Notes: generated by a model not told the origin, from the sequence alone. A stretch of DNA of 64,000 nt from Pseudomonas sp. ANT_H4 (GCF_008369295.1 NZ_VOBG01000016.1:1-64000); one strand, 5' to 3'. Positions 41,591 to 51,448 are shown, counted from the stretch's first letter. Numbers and translations are program-made.

Positions 41591-42508
41591 TCATTCTGAC
41601 CGAATCAGTCGACGCGGCGCGATTCGCCCGTCTTCGCTCACTTCACCAATACCGATAAAGCGACCGTTATGATCCTGTACCCGCACCATGCCGAACTTCG
41701 GGGCATCCGGAGCGCGTACCGGCTGGCCGTTAAGCCAATAGAACGCGCTGTGCTCCGAGAAGTGCAGCAATGGCCAATCCAGCAAACCGCTGTCCGATGG
41801 CATCAGGAAGCGATCAACCGCCTCGTTGCCGCCTTCGGCATGTACGGCTTCCAGTTCTTCCAGCGTGACCGTCTGGGCCAAGGTGAAAGGGCCTGCCTGG
41901 GTCCGTCGCAGTTCTGCAACGTATGCGCCACAGCCTAGTTGCTCACCAATATCTTCCACCAGGGTACGGATATAGGTGCCTTTGCTGCAGTCCACCGCCA
42001 ACCGAGCAGTGTCGCCTTCGCAGGCGAGCAATTCCAAGCGCGCAATAGTAACAGAACGCGGTTCGCGCTCCACCACTTCCCCAGCACGCGCCAGCTTGTA
42101 AAGGGGTTGGCCATCACGCTTGAGCGCCGAGTACATCGGCGGTATCTGACTGATTTTCCCACGAAAAGCGGGCAAAGCAGCTTCAATATCAGCACGACCA
42201 ACGGTCACGTCACGAACCCGCAAAACATCACCTTCGGCGTCTGCCGTGGTGGTGGTCTTGCCCAGTTGCGCCAGGGTTTCGTAACCCTTATCGGACTCAA
42301 GCAGGTATTGCGAAAACTTGGTGGCCTCGCCAAAGCACAATGGCAGCACGCCAGTGGCCAGGGGATCAAGACTACCGGTGTGCCCTGCCTTCTCGGCATT
42401 GAGCAGCCAGCGCACTTTCTGCAAGGCAGCATTGGAGGTAAAGCCAATGGGCTTATCGAGCAGAATGATGCCGCTGACGTTACGACGGATACGTTTGACC
42501 TGAGCCAC
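41591..42508 (-). CDS. truB: tRNA pseudouridine(55) synthase
   Basis: 305 residues from a GTG start whose AAGGAG lies inside the end of rbfA. Makes pseudouridine at position 55 of the tRNA T-arm. Catalytic Asp48 is in GHTGSLDPLATGVLPLCFGEATKFSQ (written here as segments of one block), and KGTYIRTLVEDIG follows. The C-terminal tail forms a PUA-like domain. Only 3 bases separate it from rbfA. Confidence 0.96.
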   Translation of the reverse strand: MAQVKRIRRNVSGIILLDKPIGFTSNAALQKVRWLLNAEKAGHTGSLDPLATGVLPLCFGEATKFSQYLLESDKGYETLAQLGKTTTTADAEGDVLRVRDVTVGRADIEAALPAFRGKISQIPPMYSALKRDGQPLYKLARAGEVVEREPRSVTIARLELLACEGDTARLAVDCSKGTYIRTLVEDIGEQLGCGAYVAELRRTQAGPFTLAQTVTLEELEAVHAEGGNEAVDRFLMPSDSGLLDWPLLHFSEHSAFYWLNGQPVRAPDAPKFGMVRVQDHNGRFIGIGEVSEDGRIAPRRLIRSE

Positions 42509-42511
42509 CGA

Positions 42512-42913
42512 TTACTCCTTGGCGTCTTCAGGTGTGGCCGATTCCGGGCGCTGGCTGTCTTCAGCCACGGCCCGCTCTATCAGTGCCGACAAGTGCGCGC
42601 CACGCACGACGCTTTCGTCGTAGTGGAAGTGCAACTGAGGGACGCTGCGCAGCTTCATCTCACGCGCCAACTGCATGCGCAGGAAGCCTGCGGCAGAGTT
42701 CAGCACCTTGATGCTTTGCGCAATATCTTCGGCGTTGTCCTGACCCATCACAGTGATGAAAATCTTGGCGTGACCCACATCGCGGCTGACTTCAACGGCG
42801 GTGATGGTGACCAGGCCTACACGTGGGTCCTTGACTTCACGACGGATCAGCTGTGCCAGCTCACGCTGCATCTGATCGCCGATACGTTGGGTACGGCTGT
42901 ATTCTTTTGCCAT
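42512..42913 (-). CDS. rbfA: Ribosome-binding factor A
   Basis: 133 residues. KH-fold factor for 30S maturation and cold adaptation. Characteristic segments are RIGDQMQRELAQLI, DPRVGLVTITAVEVSRD and the terminal KLRSVPQLHFHYDES. Between infB and truB in the nusA operon. The gap to infB holds a strong hairpin, so some termination or processing is expected there. Confidence 0.96.
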   Translation of the reverse strand: MAKEYSRTQRIGDQMQRELAQLIRREVKDPRVGLVTITAVEVSRDVGHAKIFITVMGQDNAEDIAQSIKVLNSAAGFLRMQLAREMKLRSVPQLHFHYDESVVRGAHLSALIERAVAEDSQRPESATPEDAKE

Positions 42914-42967
42914 GTCTTGTTACCTGTTACTGCCACACGGTGAAACCCATGGGGTCTGAAAGCGGCA

Positions 42968-43001
42968 AACGCCCGGCCTGACAAAAGCCAGACCGGGCGT
43001 T
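42968..43001 (-). terminator. Hairpin between infB and rbfA
   Basis: AACGCCCGG and CCGGGCGTT form a 9-bp stem with a 16-base loop in the 159-base gap. On the minus strand only TTTG follows, so it is a partial terminator or a processing site. Confidence 0.5.
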
Positions 43002-43072
43002 GCGTTTAGAGTCCGGACGCTGCGCCGGGCACTTGCGTGCCGCGGCCCATCGTGGCCCTTGAAGTGCGCGAG

Positions 43073-45580
43073 TTAGAGGCTGCGAGCAACCTGAACCTTC
43101 TCGAAGACTTCGATCTTGTCACCGGCCTTGACGTCGTTGTAGCTCTTGACGCCGATACCGCATTCCATGCCAGCACGTACTTCAGAAGCGTCATCCTTGA
43201 AGCGGCGCAGGGATTCCAGCTCGCCTTCGAAGATAACGATGTCTTCACGCAGTACACGGATTGGACGGTTACGGTGCACAACACCTTCGAGCACCATGCA
43301 ACCGGCGATCGCGCCAAACTTCGGCGAACGGAACACGTCGCGGACTTCAGCAATACCCAGGATGTTCTCCCGGACGTCACTGCCAAGCATGCCGGTAAGG
43401 GCCTTCTTGACGTCTTCGATGATGTCGTAGATGACGTTGTAGTAACGCATATCCAAGCCTTCCTGCTCGACGATCTTCCGTGCGCCAGCATCGGCACGCA
43501 CGTTGAAGCCAAACAGTACAGCGTTGGAGGCCAGTGCCAGGTTGGCGTCGGATTCGGTGATACCACCGACACCGCCACCGACAACACGCACTTGCACTTC
43601 GTCGTTACCCAGGCCATTCAAGGCGCCGTTCAACGCTTCGAGGGAACCACGGACGTCAGATTTGAGGACGATGTTAAGCGTCTTCTTCTCTTCCTGGCCC
43701 ATGTTCTCGAAGATGTTTTCCAGCTTGCCAGCGTGAGCACGGGCCAGCTTGACTTCGCGGAACTTGCCTTGACGGAACAGAGCCACTTCACGGGCTTTCT
43801 TCTCGTCTGACAGTACGCTCATCTCGTCGCCAGCGTCCGGGGTACCGTCCAGGCCGAGGATCTCGACAGGGATGGAAGGACCGGCTTCCTTGATAGACTT
43901 GCCGTTCTCGTCGAGCATGGCACGTACACGGCCATAGTTCGAACCGACCAGGACCATGTCGCCTTGGCGCAGGGTACCGTCTTGAACCAGAACGGTTGCA
44001 ACCGGGCCACGACCTTTGTCGAGACGCGATTCAACCACAACACCACGACCTGGGGCCGAAGGGGTTGCTTTCAATTCGAGAACTTCAGCTTGCAGCAGGA
44101 CCGCTTCCAGCAGTTCGTCTACACCGGTACCGACTTTCGCCGAGACCGAAACGAACGGCGTATCACCGCCCCACTCTTCAGAAGTCACGCCGTGAACCGA
44201 CAGTTCGCTACGGATGCGATCAAGATCGGCGCCCGGCTTGTCGATTTTGTTCACTGCGACAACCAATGGAACACCAGCGGCCTTGGCGTGCTGGACAGCT
44301 TCAATGGTCTGCGGCATTACGCCATCGTCCGCTGCAACTACCAGGATCACGATGTCAGTCGCCTTGGCACCACGGGCACGCATGGCGGTAAACGCGGCGT
44401 GACCTGGGGTATCGAGGAAGGTGACCATGCCGCGGTCGGTTTCAACGTGGTACGCACCGATGTGCTGGGTGATACCGCCGGCTTCGCCTGCAGCTACCTT
44501 GGCACGACGGATATAGTCGAGCAGCGAGGTCTTACCGTGGTCAACGTGGCCCATTACGGTCACGACTGGCGCGCGGGAGAAGGTCTCGCCTTCAAACTTC
44601 AGGGACTCAGCCAGGGAATCTTCCAGGGCGGTGTCGCTGACAAGGGTCACTTTGTGGCCCAACTCTTCAGCAACCAGTTGGGCAGTTTCCTGATCCAGTA
44701 CCTGGTTGATGGTCGCTGGAGTACCCAGTTTGAACATGAACTTGATGATTTCAGCTGCCTTGACCGACATCTGTTGAGCGAGGTCGCCCACAGTGATGGT
44801 CTCGCCGATCTTCACTTCACGCACGACAGGGCCGGTTGGGCTCTGGAAACCGTGGGCGTTGCGTTTCTTCAGCTTGGCCTTGCCGCGACCACCACGACGG
44901 AAGCTGTCGCTTTCTTCGTCGGTAGTACGTGGAGCAACCCGCGGCGTTGGCGCCTTCTCTTTGACCGAAGCACGATGTGGAGCGTTTTTGCGCTCACCAT
45001 CACCACTGCCACGACGACTGTTATCGTCGGCACGTGGTTTGTCCGGACGACGAGGTTCGTCGCGCTTACGAGCGTCAGCTGCAGGGGCTGGTGCTGCGGC
45101 AACCGGAGCGGCCTCACGCACAGCCTCTACAGGTGCAGCAGGTGCCGCAACTGCTTCAGTACCAGCAGGCTGGCGACGCGCTTCTTCTTCGGCGCGACGC
45201 TTGGTTTCTTCTTCAGCCTTCTGACGAGCAGTATTTTCTACTGCGCGACGTTCTTCCAGTTCACGTTTGCGCTCGGCTTCGATTTCTTCCGGGCTGCGCT
45301 GTACGAAGACTTTCTTCTTGCGTACTTCAACGCTGATGCTCTTGCTACCAGCAACACGCAAGGTGCTGGTGGTTTTGCGCTGCAATGTAATCTTGCGCGG
45401 TTCTTCCACTTTCGCCTTGTGGCTGCTCTTCAAGTGAGTCAGCAAAGACTGCTTCTCACTATCGCTCACACCTTCATCGGCGGCGGTGTGCGGCAGACCT
45501 GCCTCACGCATCTGCTGCAACAGGCGCTCTACCGGTGTTTTGACCTCATCGGCCAGTTGTTTCACCGTGACTTGCGTCAT
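43073..45580 (-). CDS. infB: Translation initiation factor IF-2
   Basis: 835 residues. Brings fMet-tRNA to the ribosome. Layout: N-terminal IF2-N domain (1-50), a long charged linker rich in Glu/Arg/Ala (about 90-250), a second IF2-N domain, then the G domain with GHVDHGKTSLL (G1), DTPGHAAF (G3) and NKIDKPGAD (G4), and the C-terminal fMet-tRNA-binding domains. Its tRNA substrate gene, metY, lies in the same operon at 47737-47813. Confidence 0.97.
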   Translation of the reverse strand: MTQVTVKQLADEVKTPVERLLQQMREAGLPHTAADEGVSDSEKQSLLTHLKSSHKAKVEEPRKITLQRKTTSTLRVAGSKSISVEVRKKKVFVQRSPEEIEAERKRELEERRAVENTARQKAEEETKRRAEEEARRQPAGTEAVAAPAAPVEAVREAAPVAAAPAPAADARKRDEPRRPDKPRADDNSRRGSGDGERKNAPHRASVKEKAPTPRVAPRTTDEESDSFRRGGRGKAKLKKRNAHGFQSPTGPVVREVKIGETITVGDLAQQMSVKAAEIIKFMFKLGTPATINQVLDQETAQLVAEELGHKVTLVSDTALEDSLAESLKFEGETFSRAPVVTVMGHVDHGKTSLLDYIRRAKVAAGEAGGITQHIGAYHVETDRGMVTFLDTPGHAAFTAMRARGAKATDIVILVVAADDGVMPQTIEAVQHAKAAGVPLVVAVNKIDKPGADLDRIRSELSVHGVTSEEWGGDTPFVSVSAKVGTGVDELLEAVLLQAEVLELKATPSAPGRGVVVESRLDKGRGPVATVLVQDGTLRQGDMVLVGSNYGRVRAMLDENGKSIKEAGPSIPVEILGLDGTPDAGDEMSVLSDEKKAREVALFRQGKFREVKLARAHAGKLENIFENMGQEEKKTLNIVLKSDVRGSLEALNGALNGLGNDEVQVRVVGGGVGGITESDANLALASNAVLFGFNVRADAGARKIVEQEGLDMRYYNVIYDIIEDVKKALTGMLGSDVRENILGIAEVRDVFRSPKFGAIAGCMVLEGVVHRNRPIRVLREDIVIFEGELESLRRFKDDASEVRAGMECGIGVKSYNDVKAGDKIEVFEKVQVARSL

Positions 45581-45607
45581 GCACTTCTCTCCTCAGGCCG
45601 CGCCTAA

Positions 45608-47089
45608 TTACTCGAACCAATGGGCTCGGGCGGCCATGATCAACTTGCCGGCACGATCATCGTCAATGCCGTCGATGTCGAGCAGGTCGTCAATAGACTG
45701 CTCGGCCAGGTCTTCGCGGGTAATTACGCCGCGCACCGCCAGTTCCATCGCCAAATCCTTGTCCATACCCTCAAGCGAGAGCAGGTCTTCGGCCGGATGG
45801 GCGTCTGCCAGCTTTTCCTCAGTAGCGATGGCTTTAGTCAACAAACGATCCTTGGCCCGAGCGCGAAGCTCGTTGACAGTATCTTCGTCAAAGCCGTCGA
45901 TGTTGAGCATTTCTTCCAACGGTACGTAGGCAATCTCTTCCAGGCTGGTGAAGCCTTCATCTACCAGCACCTGCGCCAGGTCTTCGTCGACTTCCAGCTC
46001 GTCGATGAAGTTGCGCAGGATGTCACCGGTTTCTGCTTGCTGCTTAGCCTGGATGTCCGATTCGGTCATCACGTTCAGGGTCCAGCCGGTCAACTGGCTG
46101 GCCAAACGTACGTTCTGACCACCGCGACCGATGGCCTGAGCCAGATTGTCTGCGCCAACGGCGATGTCCATTGCATGGGCATCTTCGTCAACGATAATTG
46201 CCGCGACTTCGGCCGGTGACATGGCGTTGATCACGAACTGCGCCGGGTTATCGTCCCACAGCACGATGTCCACACGCTCACCGCCCAATTCGCCCGACAC
46301 TGCCTGGACGCGCGAACCGCGCATACCAATGCACGCGCCTTGCGGGTCGATGCGTTTATCCTTGGAGCGGACCGCGATCTTGGCGCGCGAACCCGGATCG
46401 CGGGACGCAGCCATGACTTCGATCAGGCCTTCGGCAATTTCCGGCACTTCAATGCGGAACAACTCAATCAGCATTTCCGGCGCGGTACGCGACAGGATCA
46501 ACTGAGGGCCGCGGTTTTCAGTGCGGATTTCCTTGAGCAGCGCGCGCAAACGCACGCCAACCCGGAAAGTTTCGCGAGAAATGATGTCTTCACGGGCCAG
46601 CAACGCTTCGGCGTTGTTACCCAGATCGACAATCACGTTGTCGCGGGTCACTTTTTTCACGGTGCCGGAGATGATTTCCCCCAGGCGCTCGCGATAGGCG
46701 TCAACGACTTGAGCGCGCTCGGCTTCGCGAACCTTTTGCACAATGACCTGCTTGGCGGTCTGTGCAGCGATGCGGCCGAACTCGATGGAGTCGATCTTTT
46801 CTTCAACGACATCGCCAACGCTGGCACCAGGATGCGTTTCAGCAACCTTGCTTGGCCAGGTTTCGATAGCCGGATCATCAAGATCAGCTTCTTCGACGAC
46901 CGTCCAGCGACGGAAAGTCTCATAGGCACCGGTGTGGCGATTGATTTCCACACGCAGATCAACTTCGTCTTCAAAACGCTTTTTGGTAGCAGTGGCCAGG
47001 GCCAGCTCCAGCGCTTCAAAAATCACGTTTGCCGGTACGCCCTTTTCATTGGATACCGACTCAACAACCAGCAGTACTTCTTTGCTCAT
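45608..47089 (-). CDS. nusA: Transcription termination/antitermination protein NusA
   Basis: 493 residues, starting at the ATG at 47089 (the frame extends seven codons upstream). N-terminal polymerase-binding domain (1-130), S1 domain (about 135-200), two KH domains (RIDPQGACIGMRGSRVQAV and IGRGGQNVRLASQLTGW) and two C-terminal acidic repeats with helix-hairpin-helix character. Regulates pausing, Rho and rRNA antitermination. Between rimP and infB. Confidence 0.97.
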   Translation of the reverse strand: MSKEVLLVVESVSNEKGVPANVIFEALELALATATKKRFEDEVDLRVEINRHTGAYETFRRWTVVEEADLDDPAIETWPSKVAETHPGASVGDVVEEKIDSIEFGRIAAQTAKQVIVQKVREAERAQVVDAYRERLGEIISGTVKKVTRDNVIVDLGNNAEALLAREDIISRETFRVGVRLRALLKEIRTENRGPQLILSRTAPEMLIELFRIEVPEIAEGLIEVMAASRDPGSRAKIAVRSKDKRIDPQGACIGMRGSRVQAVSGELGGERVDIVLWDDNPAQFVINAMSPAEVAAIIVDEDAHAMDIAVGADNLAQAIGRGGQNVRLASQLTGWTLNVMTESDIQAKQQAETGDILRNFIDELEVDEDLAQVLVDEGFTSLEEIAYVPLEEMLNIDGFDEDTVNELRARAKDRLLTKAIATEEKLADAHPAEDLLSLEGMDKDLAMELAVRGVITREDLAEQSIDDLLDIDGIDDDRAGKLIMAARAHWFE

Positions 47090-47136
47090 CGTACGCCTCG
47101 CCTTTCGCAAGCCATTGGATCCGCGGGATCCGCGTC

Positions 47137-47595
47137 TCAGTCAAAACTGGGAATAATGTTGGCCTTGTCGATCATATCGATCGGCAACAGGAACTCATGG
47201 TCTTCTACCTGCACCACGATGTCCTGCTCTTCTACACCGCGCAGAAGGCCCTGAAAGTTGCGGCGCCCTTCAAAAGGGGAACGCAGCTTGATCTTCACTT
47301 GTTCACCGGCAAATTTTGCAAACTGCTCAATAGTGAACAGTGGGCGTTCCATGCCAGGCGAGGAAACTTCAAGGGTGTATTCAACGGCGATTGGATCTTC
47401 AACATCCAGGACACCACTGATCTGACGGCTGACAATGGCACAATCGTCCACCAGCACGCCGCCCTCTTTATCGATATAAACGCGCAACATTGAGTGACGA
47501 CCTTGAGCCGAAAACTCAATACCCCAGCATTCATAGCCTAGGGCCACGATCACCGGGGCCAACAAGGCCTGCAACTCTTCTAGCTTGCTCGACAC
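47137..47595 (-). CDS. rimP: Ribosome maturation factor RimP
   Basis: 152 residues from a GTG start. Needed for 30S maturation. N-terminal alpha/beta domain with GYECWGIEFS and LRVYIDKEGGV, C-terminal SH3-like domain (FEGRRNFQGLLRGVEEQDIVV). First protein gene of the metY-rimP-nusA-infB operon; the gap before nusA is 47 bases. Confidence 0.96.
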   Translation of the reverse strand: MSSKLEELQALLAPVIVALGYECWGIEFSAQGRHSMLRVYIDKEGGVLVDDCAIVSRQISGVLDVEDPIAVEYTLEVSSPGMERPLFTIEQFAKFAGEQVKIKLRSPFEGRRNFQGLLRGVEEQDIVVQVEDHEFLLPIDMIDKANIIPSFD

Positions 47596-47635
47596 CTGAA
47601 CCCCCTAGTGCATGTATGTGCATGCTGTGCAAAAT

Positions 47636-47660
47636 AAAAAAAATGGGCGAAACGCCCATC
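47636..47660 (-). terminator. Intrinsic terminator upstream of rimP
   Basis: ATGGGCG/CGCCCAT stem followed on the minus strand by eight T residues with one interruption. It sits between metY and rimP, so reads into rimP must bypass it, or rimP has a promoter inside 47596-47635. Confidence 0.75.
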
Positions 47661-47703
47661 CTTGAAACGCCGTCGAACAGCGGCGTTGAAAGTGTCCAGC
47701 TAA

Positions 47704-47726
47704 CAAAAAGCCCCTTAAAAGGGGCT
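47704..47726 (-). terminator. Intrinsic terminator after tRNA-fMet
   Basis: AGCCCCTT/AAGGGGCT stem followed on the minus strand by five T residues, 11 bases past the tRNA. A third hairpin (AACGCCG/CGGCGTT, 47666-47687) lies between this and the next terminator. Confidence 0.85.
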
Positions 47727-47736
47727 CCGCTAAAAC

Positions 47737-47813
<77 letters not shown>

Positions 47814-47829
47814 ACAAAGCTGGGGCGGA

Positions 47830-47858
47830 AGTATACGACCGATCCCTTACAGGGTCAA
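47830..47858 (-). promoter_or_regulatory. Promoter of metY-rimP-nusA-infB
   Basis: TTGACC (47853-47858), a 17-base spacer and TATACT (47830-47835), followed by a G+C-rich discriminator, 17 bases before the tRNA. The discriminator is of the stringently controlled type. Confidence 0.75.
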
Positions 47859-47880
47859 TGTAACCTTCCACCTACAAGAA

Positions 47881-47898
47881 AGCCCGCAACAGCGGGCT
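47881..47898 (-). terminator. Hairpin after tRNA-Leu
   Basis: AGCCCGC/GCGGGCT with a four-base loop, followed on the minus strand by TTCTTG. Probably a terminator, with a weak T-tract. Confidence 0.65.
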
Positions 47899-47909
47899 CT
47901 CCTGACAAT

Positions 47910-47995
47910 TGGTACCGAGAAGGGGACTCGAACCCCTACACCCTATGGGCACAACCACCTCAAGGTTGCGTGTCTACCAATTCCACCACCTCGGC
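47910..47995 (-). tRNA. leuU: tRNA-Leu (GAG)
   Basis: 86 nucleotides with encoded CCA, a long variable arm of class II type, and a seven-base anticodon loop TTGAGGT closed by CAACC/GGTTG, so the anticodon is GAG. The 5' end is 29 bases from the secG stop, the same secG-leuU arrangement as in E. coli, so it is probably processed from the secG transcript. Confidence 0.96.
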
Positions 47996-48024
47996 AATAC
48001 AACATTTACAGCGTGTAACCCTTC

Positions 48025-48408
48025 TTACTTTTGCTCTTGAGCTGGAGGCACGTCAGTCGCTGGGGTAGCCGACTTTTGCTCTTGAAGCACCGGGACATCA
48101 TCAGAAGCCGGCTTTGCTTTTGGAACTTCCAACACTGCTGGGTTTGGCAAGCCTACTTGAGTCAGCACATGAGCTTTCTCTTTAGCAAAGTAACCTAACC
48201 CTAAGCTGGTTATGAAGAAACCGGCGGCAAGTATAGCAGTAAACTTACTAAGAAAGGTAGAGGAACCTTGGCTTCCGAACACAGTATTTGAAGCACCTGC
48301 CCCGAAAGACGCACCAGCATCCGCACCCTTACCCTGCTGCAGCAATACCAGAGCAACAACGCCCAGTGCACCCAACAGATGAAAAACGACTACGACTGTT
48401 TCCAGCAT
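48025..48408 (-). CDS. secG: Preprotein translocase subunit SecG
   Basis: 127 residues from the ATG at 48408 (the frame opens 16 codons upstream inside tpiA). Two membrane helices (about 2-22 and 52-70) flank the conserved LQQGKGADAGASFGAGASNTVFG region. The C-terminal tail after 85 is Pro/Ala-rich with two imperfect VLQEQKSATPATDV-like units. Auxiliary subunit of the SecYEG channel. Starts 4 bases after tpiA. Confidence 0.95.
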   Translation of the reverse strand: MLETVVVVFHLLGALGVVALVLLQQGKGADAGASFGAGASNTVFGSQGSSTFLSKFTAILAAGFFITSLGLGYFAKEKAHVLTQVGLPNPAVLEVPKAKPASDDVPVLQEQKSATPATDVPPAQEQK

Positions 48409-48412
48409 TTTC

Positions 48413-49168
48413 TCAGTTTCCCGCGGCGCGACAAATCGCACCGAACTCATCTGCATTCAGGGAGGCTCCACCAATGAGCCCCCCATCGATATCCGGCATG
48501 CCGAACAGTTCGACCGCATTGGCCGCCTTCACGCTGCCGCCGTATAGAAGCCGCACACCTCGTGCGACCTCAGAATTCTCTGCCGCCAACTGCGCGCGGA
48601 TGGCTGCGTGCACATCCTGCGCCTGTTGCGGCGAAGCAGTCAGCCCGGTACCAATGGCCCAGACCGGCTCGTAAGCAATTACTGCATTTGCAAAGGCACC
48701 GACTCCCAGCTCCTCAATGATACTGCCCAGCTGACGCCCGACAACCTCAAGAGTTTTCCCGGACTCACGCTGCTCAAGGGTCTCCCCTATGCACAGCACC
48801 GGAATCAAGCCACAAGCCTGTGCCGCTGCGAACTTGCGATTAAGTGTCCCATCACGCTCGCCCATGATCTGACGACGCTCGGAGTGCCCAACAAGCACCA
48901 GGGAACAACCCGCATCAACCAGTTGACTAGGTGCAATCTCACCAGTCAACGCACCTTGCATGGATTCCACCGCAGAGTTCTGCGCGCCGACCTGAATCGA
49001 CTTGCCTTTCAAGCCATCAATCACTTGATTGATATACAAGCAAGGCGGGAATACCGCGACATCAACACCGCTAGGCAAGGCCAAATGACGAAGGCCGTTG
49101 ATCAGCTCAGCGACACTGGCGCGGGTACCGTGCATTTTCCAGTTACCAGCTACCATAGTGCGACGCAT
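48413..49168 (-). CDS. tpiA: Triosephosphate isomerase
   Basis: 251 residues. Interconverts dihydroxyacetone phosphate and glyceraldehyde-3-phosphate. Catalytic Lys11 in GNWKMHG, His95 in VGHSERR and Glu167 in AYEPVWAIGTG are all present, as is the phosphate-binding LYGGSVKAAN. glmM lies 66 bases upstream and secG follows closely. Confidence 0.97.
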   Translation of the reverse strand: MRRTMVAGNWKMHGTRASVAELINGLRHLALPSGVDVAVFPPCLYINQVIDGLKGKSIQVGAQNSAVESMQGALTGEIAPSQLVDAGCSLVLVGHSERRQIMGERDGTLNRKFAAAQACGLIPVLCIGETLEQRESGKTLEVVGRQLGSIIEELGVGAFANAVIAYEPVWAIGTGLTASPQQAQDVHAAIRAQLAAENSEVARGVRLLYGGSVKAANAVELFGMPDIDGGLIGGASLNADEFGAICRAAGN

Positions 49169-49234
49169 GCTGTACCCCGTCGGTCAAAGTGGGCGCAGAT
49201 GTTACCCAACCACACCATCACTGGCAAGCCGAAT

Positions 49235-50572
49235 TCAGGCGCAAACTTCAGTTACCAGTTTTGCCAGCTCTTCGGCATAGCCACGAACCTGGCTTTCATC
49301 CTCACCTTCGACCATCACCCGGACCAAAGGCTCGGTGCCAGACTTGCGCAACAAGACCCGACCACGACCTGCCATGGCAGCAGTAACGCGCTCGCTGGCC
49401 TCCTTGACGGCCGGATGTTCGACAGGGTTATCACCGCCCGCAAAACGGACGTTAAGCAGCACTTGCGGGCACTTGCGCAGCGCCTGGCGCGCCTGAGCGA
49501 GGCTTTCTTCGCGACGACGCAATGCCAGCAGCACTTGCAGCGCCGCAATGATCGCATCGCCGGTAGTGGTGTGCTGGAAACACACGATATGCCCGGAGTT
49601 CTCCCCACCCACCTGCCAGTTACGCTCCAGCAGGTCAGCGATCACGTAACGGTCACCAACATTGGCGCGCACAAACGGAATCCCCAGATCTGCCAGCGCC
49701 AACTCCAGCCCCAGATTACTCATCAAGGTACCGACAACGCCGCCCTGGAGCTTATTACGCTCATGCAAGTCGCGAGCGATGATAAACAACAGGTCATCAC
49801 CGTCGACAATGGCGCCGGTGTGATCGACCATCAATACTCGATCACCATCACCATCGAAGGCGATACCCAGGTCGGCGTGCTCGGCCAATACTGCCGCCTG
49901 CAACTGCCCCATATGGGTCGAGCCACAGTTGTCGTTGATGTTCAAGCCGTTAGGCTGAGCCGACAGCACCGTCACTTGTGCGCCAAGCTCCTTGAACACA
50001 CTGGGAGCCACCTTGTAGGTCGCACCATGAGCGCAGTCGATGACGATTTTCAGGCCAGCAAAATTGGTACTGCTCGGCACGCTGCTTTTGCAAAACTCGA
50101 TGTAACGGCCAGAGGCGTCGTTAATCCGCGAGACCTTGCCCAATTTGCTCGACTCGACGACGGTCATCGGCGCATCCAGCAGCTCTTCGATCATATGCTC
50201 GATCTCGTCCGGCAGCTTGGTGCCCTGGCCCGAGAAGAACTTGATGCCATTGTCGTCATGGGGATTGTGCGAGGCACTGATCACGATACCGGCTTCAGCG
50301 TGAAAGGTACGCGTCAGGTAAGCGATCGCCGGCGTAGGCATGGGCCCCAGTAGCATCACATCGGCCCCGGCGGCGGACAGGCCAGCCTCCAGCGCGGACT
50401 CAAACATGTAACCCGAGATCCGCGTGTCCTTGCCCACCAGAATGCGGCACGCGCCCATGCTGCGGAACGCCATCCCGGCGGCCCAGCCGAGCTTGAGCAT
50501 GAAATCCGGAGTAATCGGAAACTCACCAACCCGACCGCGAATGCCATCGGTGCCAAAATATTTTTTAGTCAT
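49235..50572 (-). CDS. glmM: Phosphoglucosamine mutase
   Basis: 445 residues from the ATG at 50572 (14 further codons are open upstream). Converts glucosamine-6-phosphate to glucosamine-1-phosphate for UDP-GlcNAc, feeding peptidoglycan and LPS. The phosphorylated serine is Ser101 in ISASHNPHDDNG; the metal-binding DGDGDR and the substrate loop GENSGH follow. It is 16 bases after folP, a conserved pairing. Confidence 0.97.
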   Translation of the reverse strand: MTKKYFGTDGIRGRVGEFPITPDFMLKLGWAAGMAFRSMGACRILVGKDTRISGYMFESALEAGLSAAGADVMLLGPMPTPAIAYLTRTFHAEAGIVISASHNPHDDNGIKFFSGQGTKLPDEIEHMIEELLDAPMTVVESSKLGKVSRINDASGRYIEFCKSSVPSSTNFAGLKIVIDCAHGATYKVAPSVFKELGAQVTVLSAQPNGLNINDNCGSTHMGQLQAAVLAEHADLGIAFDGDGDRVLMVDHTGAIVDGDDLLFIIARDLHERNKLQGGVVGTLMSNLGLELALADLGIPFVRANVGDRYVIADLLERNWQVGGENSGHIVCFQHTTTGDAIIAALQVLLALRRREESLAQARQALRKCPQVLLNVRFAGGDNPVEHPAVKEASERVTAAMAGRGRVLLRKSGTEPLVRVMVEGEDESQVRGYAEELAKLVTEVCA

Positions 50573-50588
50573 ACGTGCTCCATCATTC

Positions 50589-51440
50589 TTATTCGGCTGA
50601 TTCAACCGCTGCAATCATCCGCACCACATCTACCGTCTCAGCTACGTCATGCACACGTAAGATACGCGCACCCTTGACTACGGCAAGCGCCGCGAGAGCC
50701 AGGCCGCCATGCAGCCGCTCTCCCACCGGACGATTCAACGCCAGACCTATCATGCTCTTGCGCGAAACCCCAACCAACAGGGGGCGACCAAGGGCATGCA
50801 GGGATTCCATATGCTTGAACAGACTTAAGTTGTGTTGCAGGGTTTTGGCAAAGCCAAACCCCGGATCGAGAATAATCCGCTCAGGAGCGATCCCGGCTGC
50901 GGCGCATTGGGCAATACGCTCGGCAAGAAACTCAGTCACTTCCCCGACAAGGTTGTCGTAATGCGGGTCGTCTTGCATGGTCCCCGGCTCATCGAGCATG
51001 TGCATGAGGCACACCGGCAACCCAGTCGCAGCCGCCGCATCAAGGGCGCCATCACGCTGCAAGGACCTTACGTCATTGATCAAGCCTGCCCCCAACCTCG
51101 CTGTTTCGCGCATGACGGCCGGCGTCGACGTATCCACCGAAATGATCACGTCCAACTCGCGATGAATGCGCTCAACAATCGGCGCGACGCGCTCCAATTC
51201 CTCCAAGGGAGAAACTGCACGGGCGCCGGGACGAGTTGACTCACCACCAACATCAATCAGAGTGGCACCCGAAGCAACCATCGCCTCGGCATGACGCAAT
51301 GCCGCATCAAGCTGACTAAAGCGGCCACCGTCGGAGAACGAGTCGGGAGTTACATTGAGAATGCCCATGACATGCGTATGGGACAAATCAAGAACCCGGC
51401 TGCCGCAAGGCAACCGGGTCGAGGACAACACAGAAGTCAT
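50589..51440 (-). CDS. folP: Dihydropteroate synthase
   Basis: 283 residues, TIM barrel. Joins p-aminobenzoate to the pterin pyrophosphate made by FolK (26553-27050); target of sulfonamides. Motifs: MGILNVTPDSFSDGG, GESTRPGA and DPGFGFAKT. Lies between ftsH (8-base gap) and glmM, the same order as in E. coli. Confidence 0.97.
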   Translation of the reverse strand: MTSVLSSTRLPCGSRVLDLSHTHVMGILNVTPDSFSDGGRFSQLDAALRHAEAMVASGATLIDVGGESTRPGARAVSPLEELERVAPIVERIHRELDVIISVDTSTPAVMRETARLGAGLINDVRSLQRDGALDAAAATGLPVCLMHMLDEPGTMQDDPHYDNLVGEVTEFLAERIAQCAAAGIAPERIILDPGFGFAKTLQHNLSLFKHMESLHALGRPLLVGVSRKSMIGLALNRPVGERLHGGLALAALAVVKGARILRVHDVAETVDVVRMIAAVESAE

Positions 51441-51448
51441 TTCAAACC

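Noticed and set aside
43964..45607. 547-codon plus-strand ORF opposite infB
   Set aside because: Product is a mirror of the low-complexity IF-2 linker and has no motif; antisense shadow.
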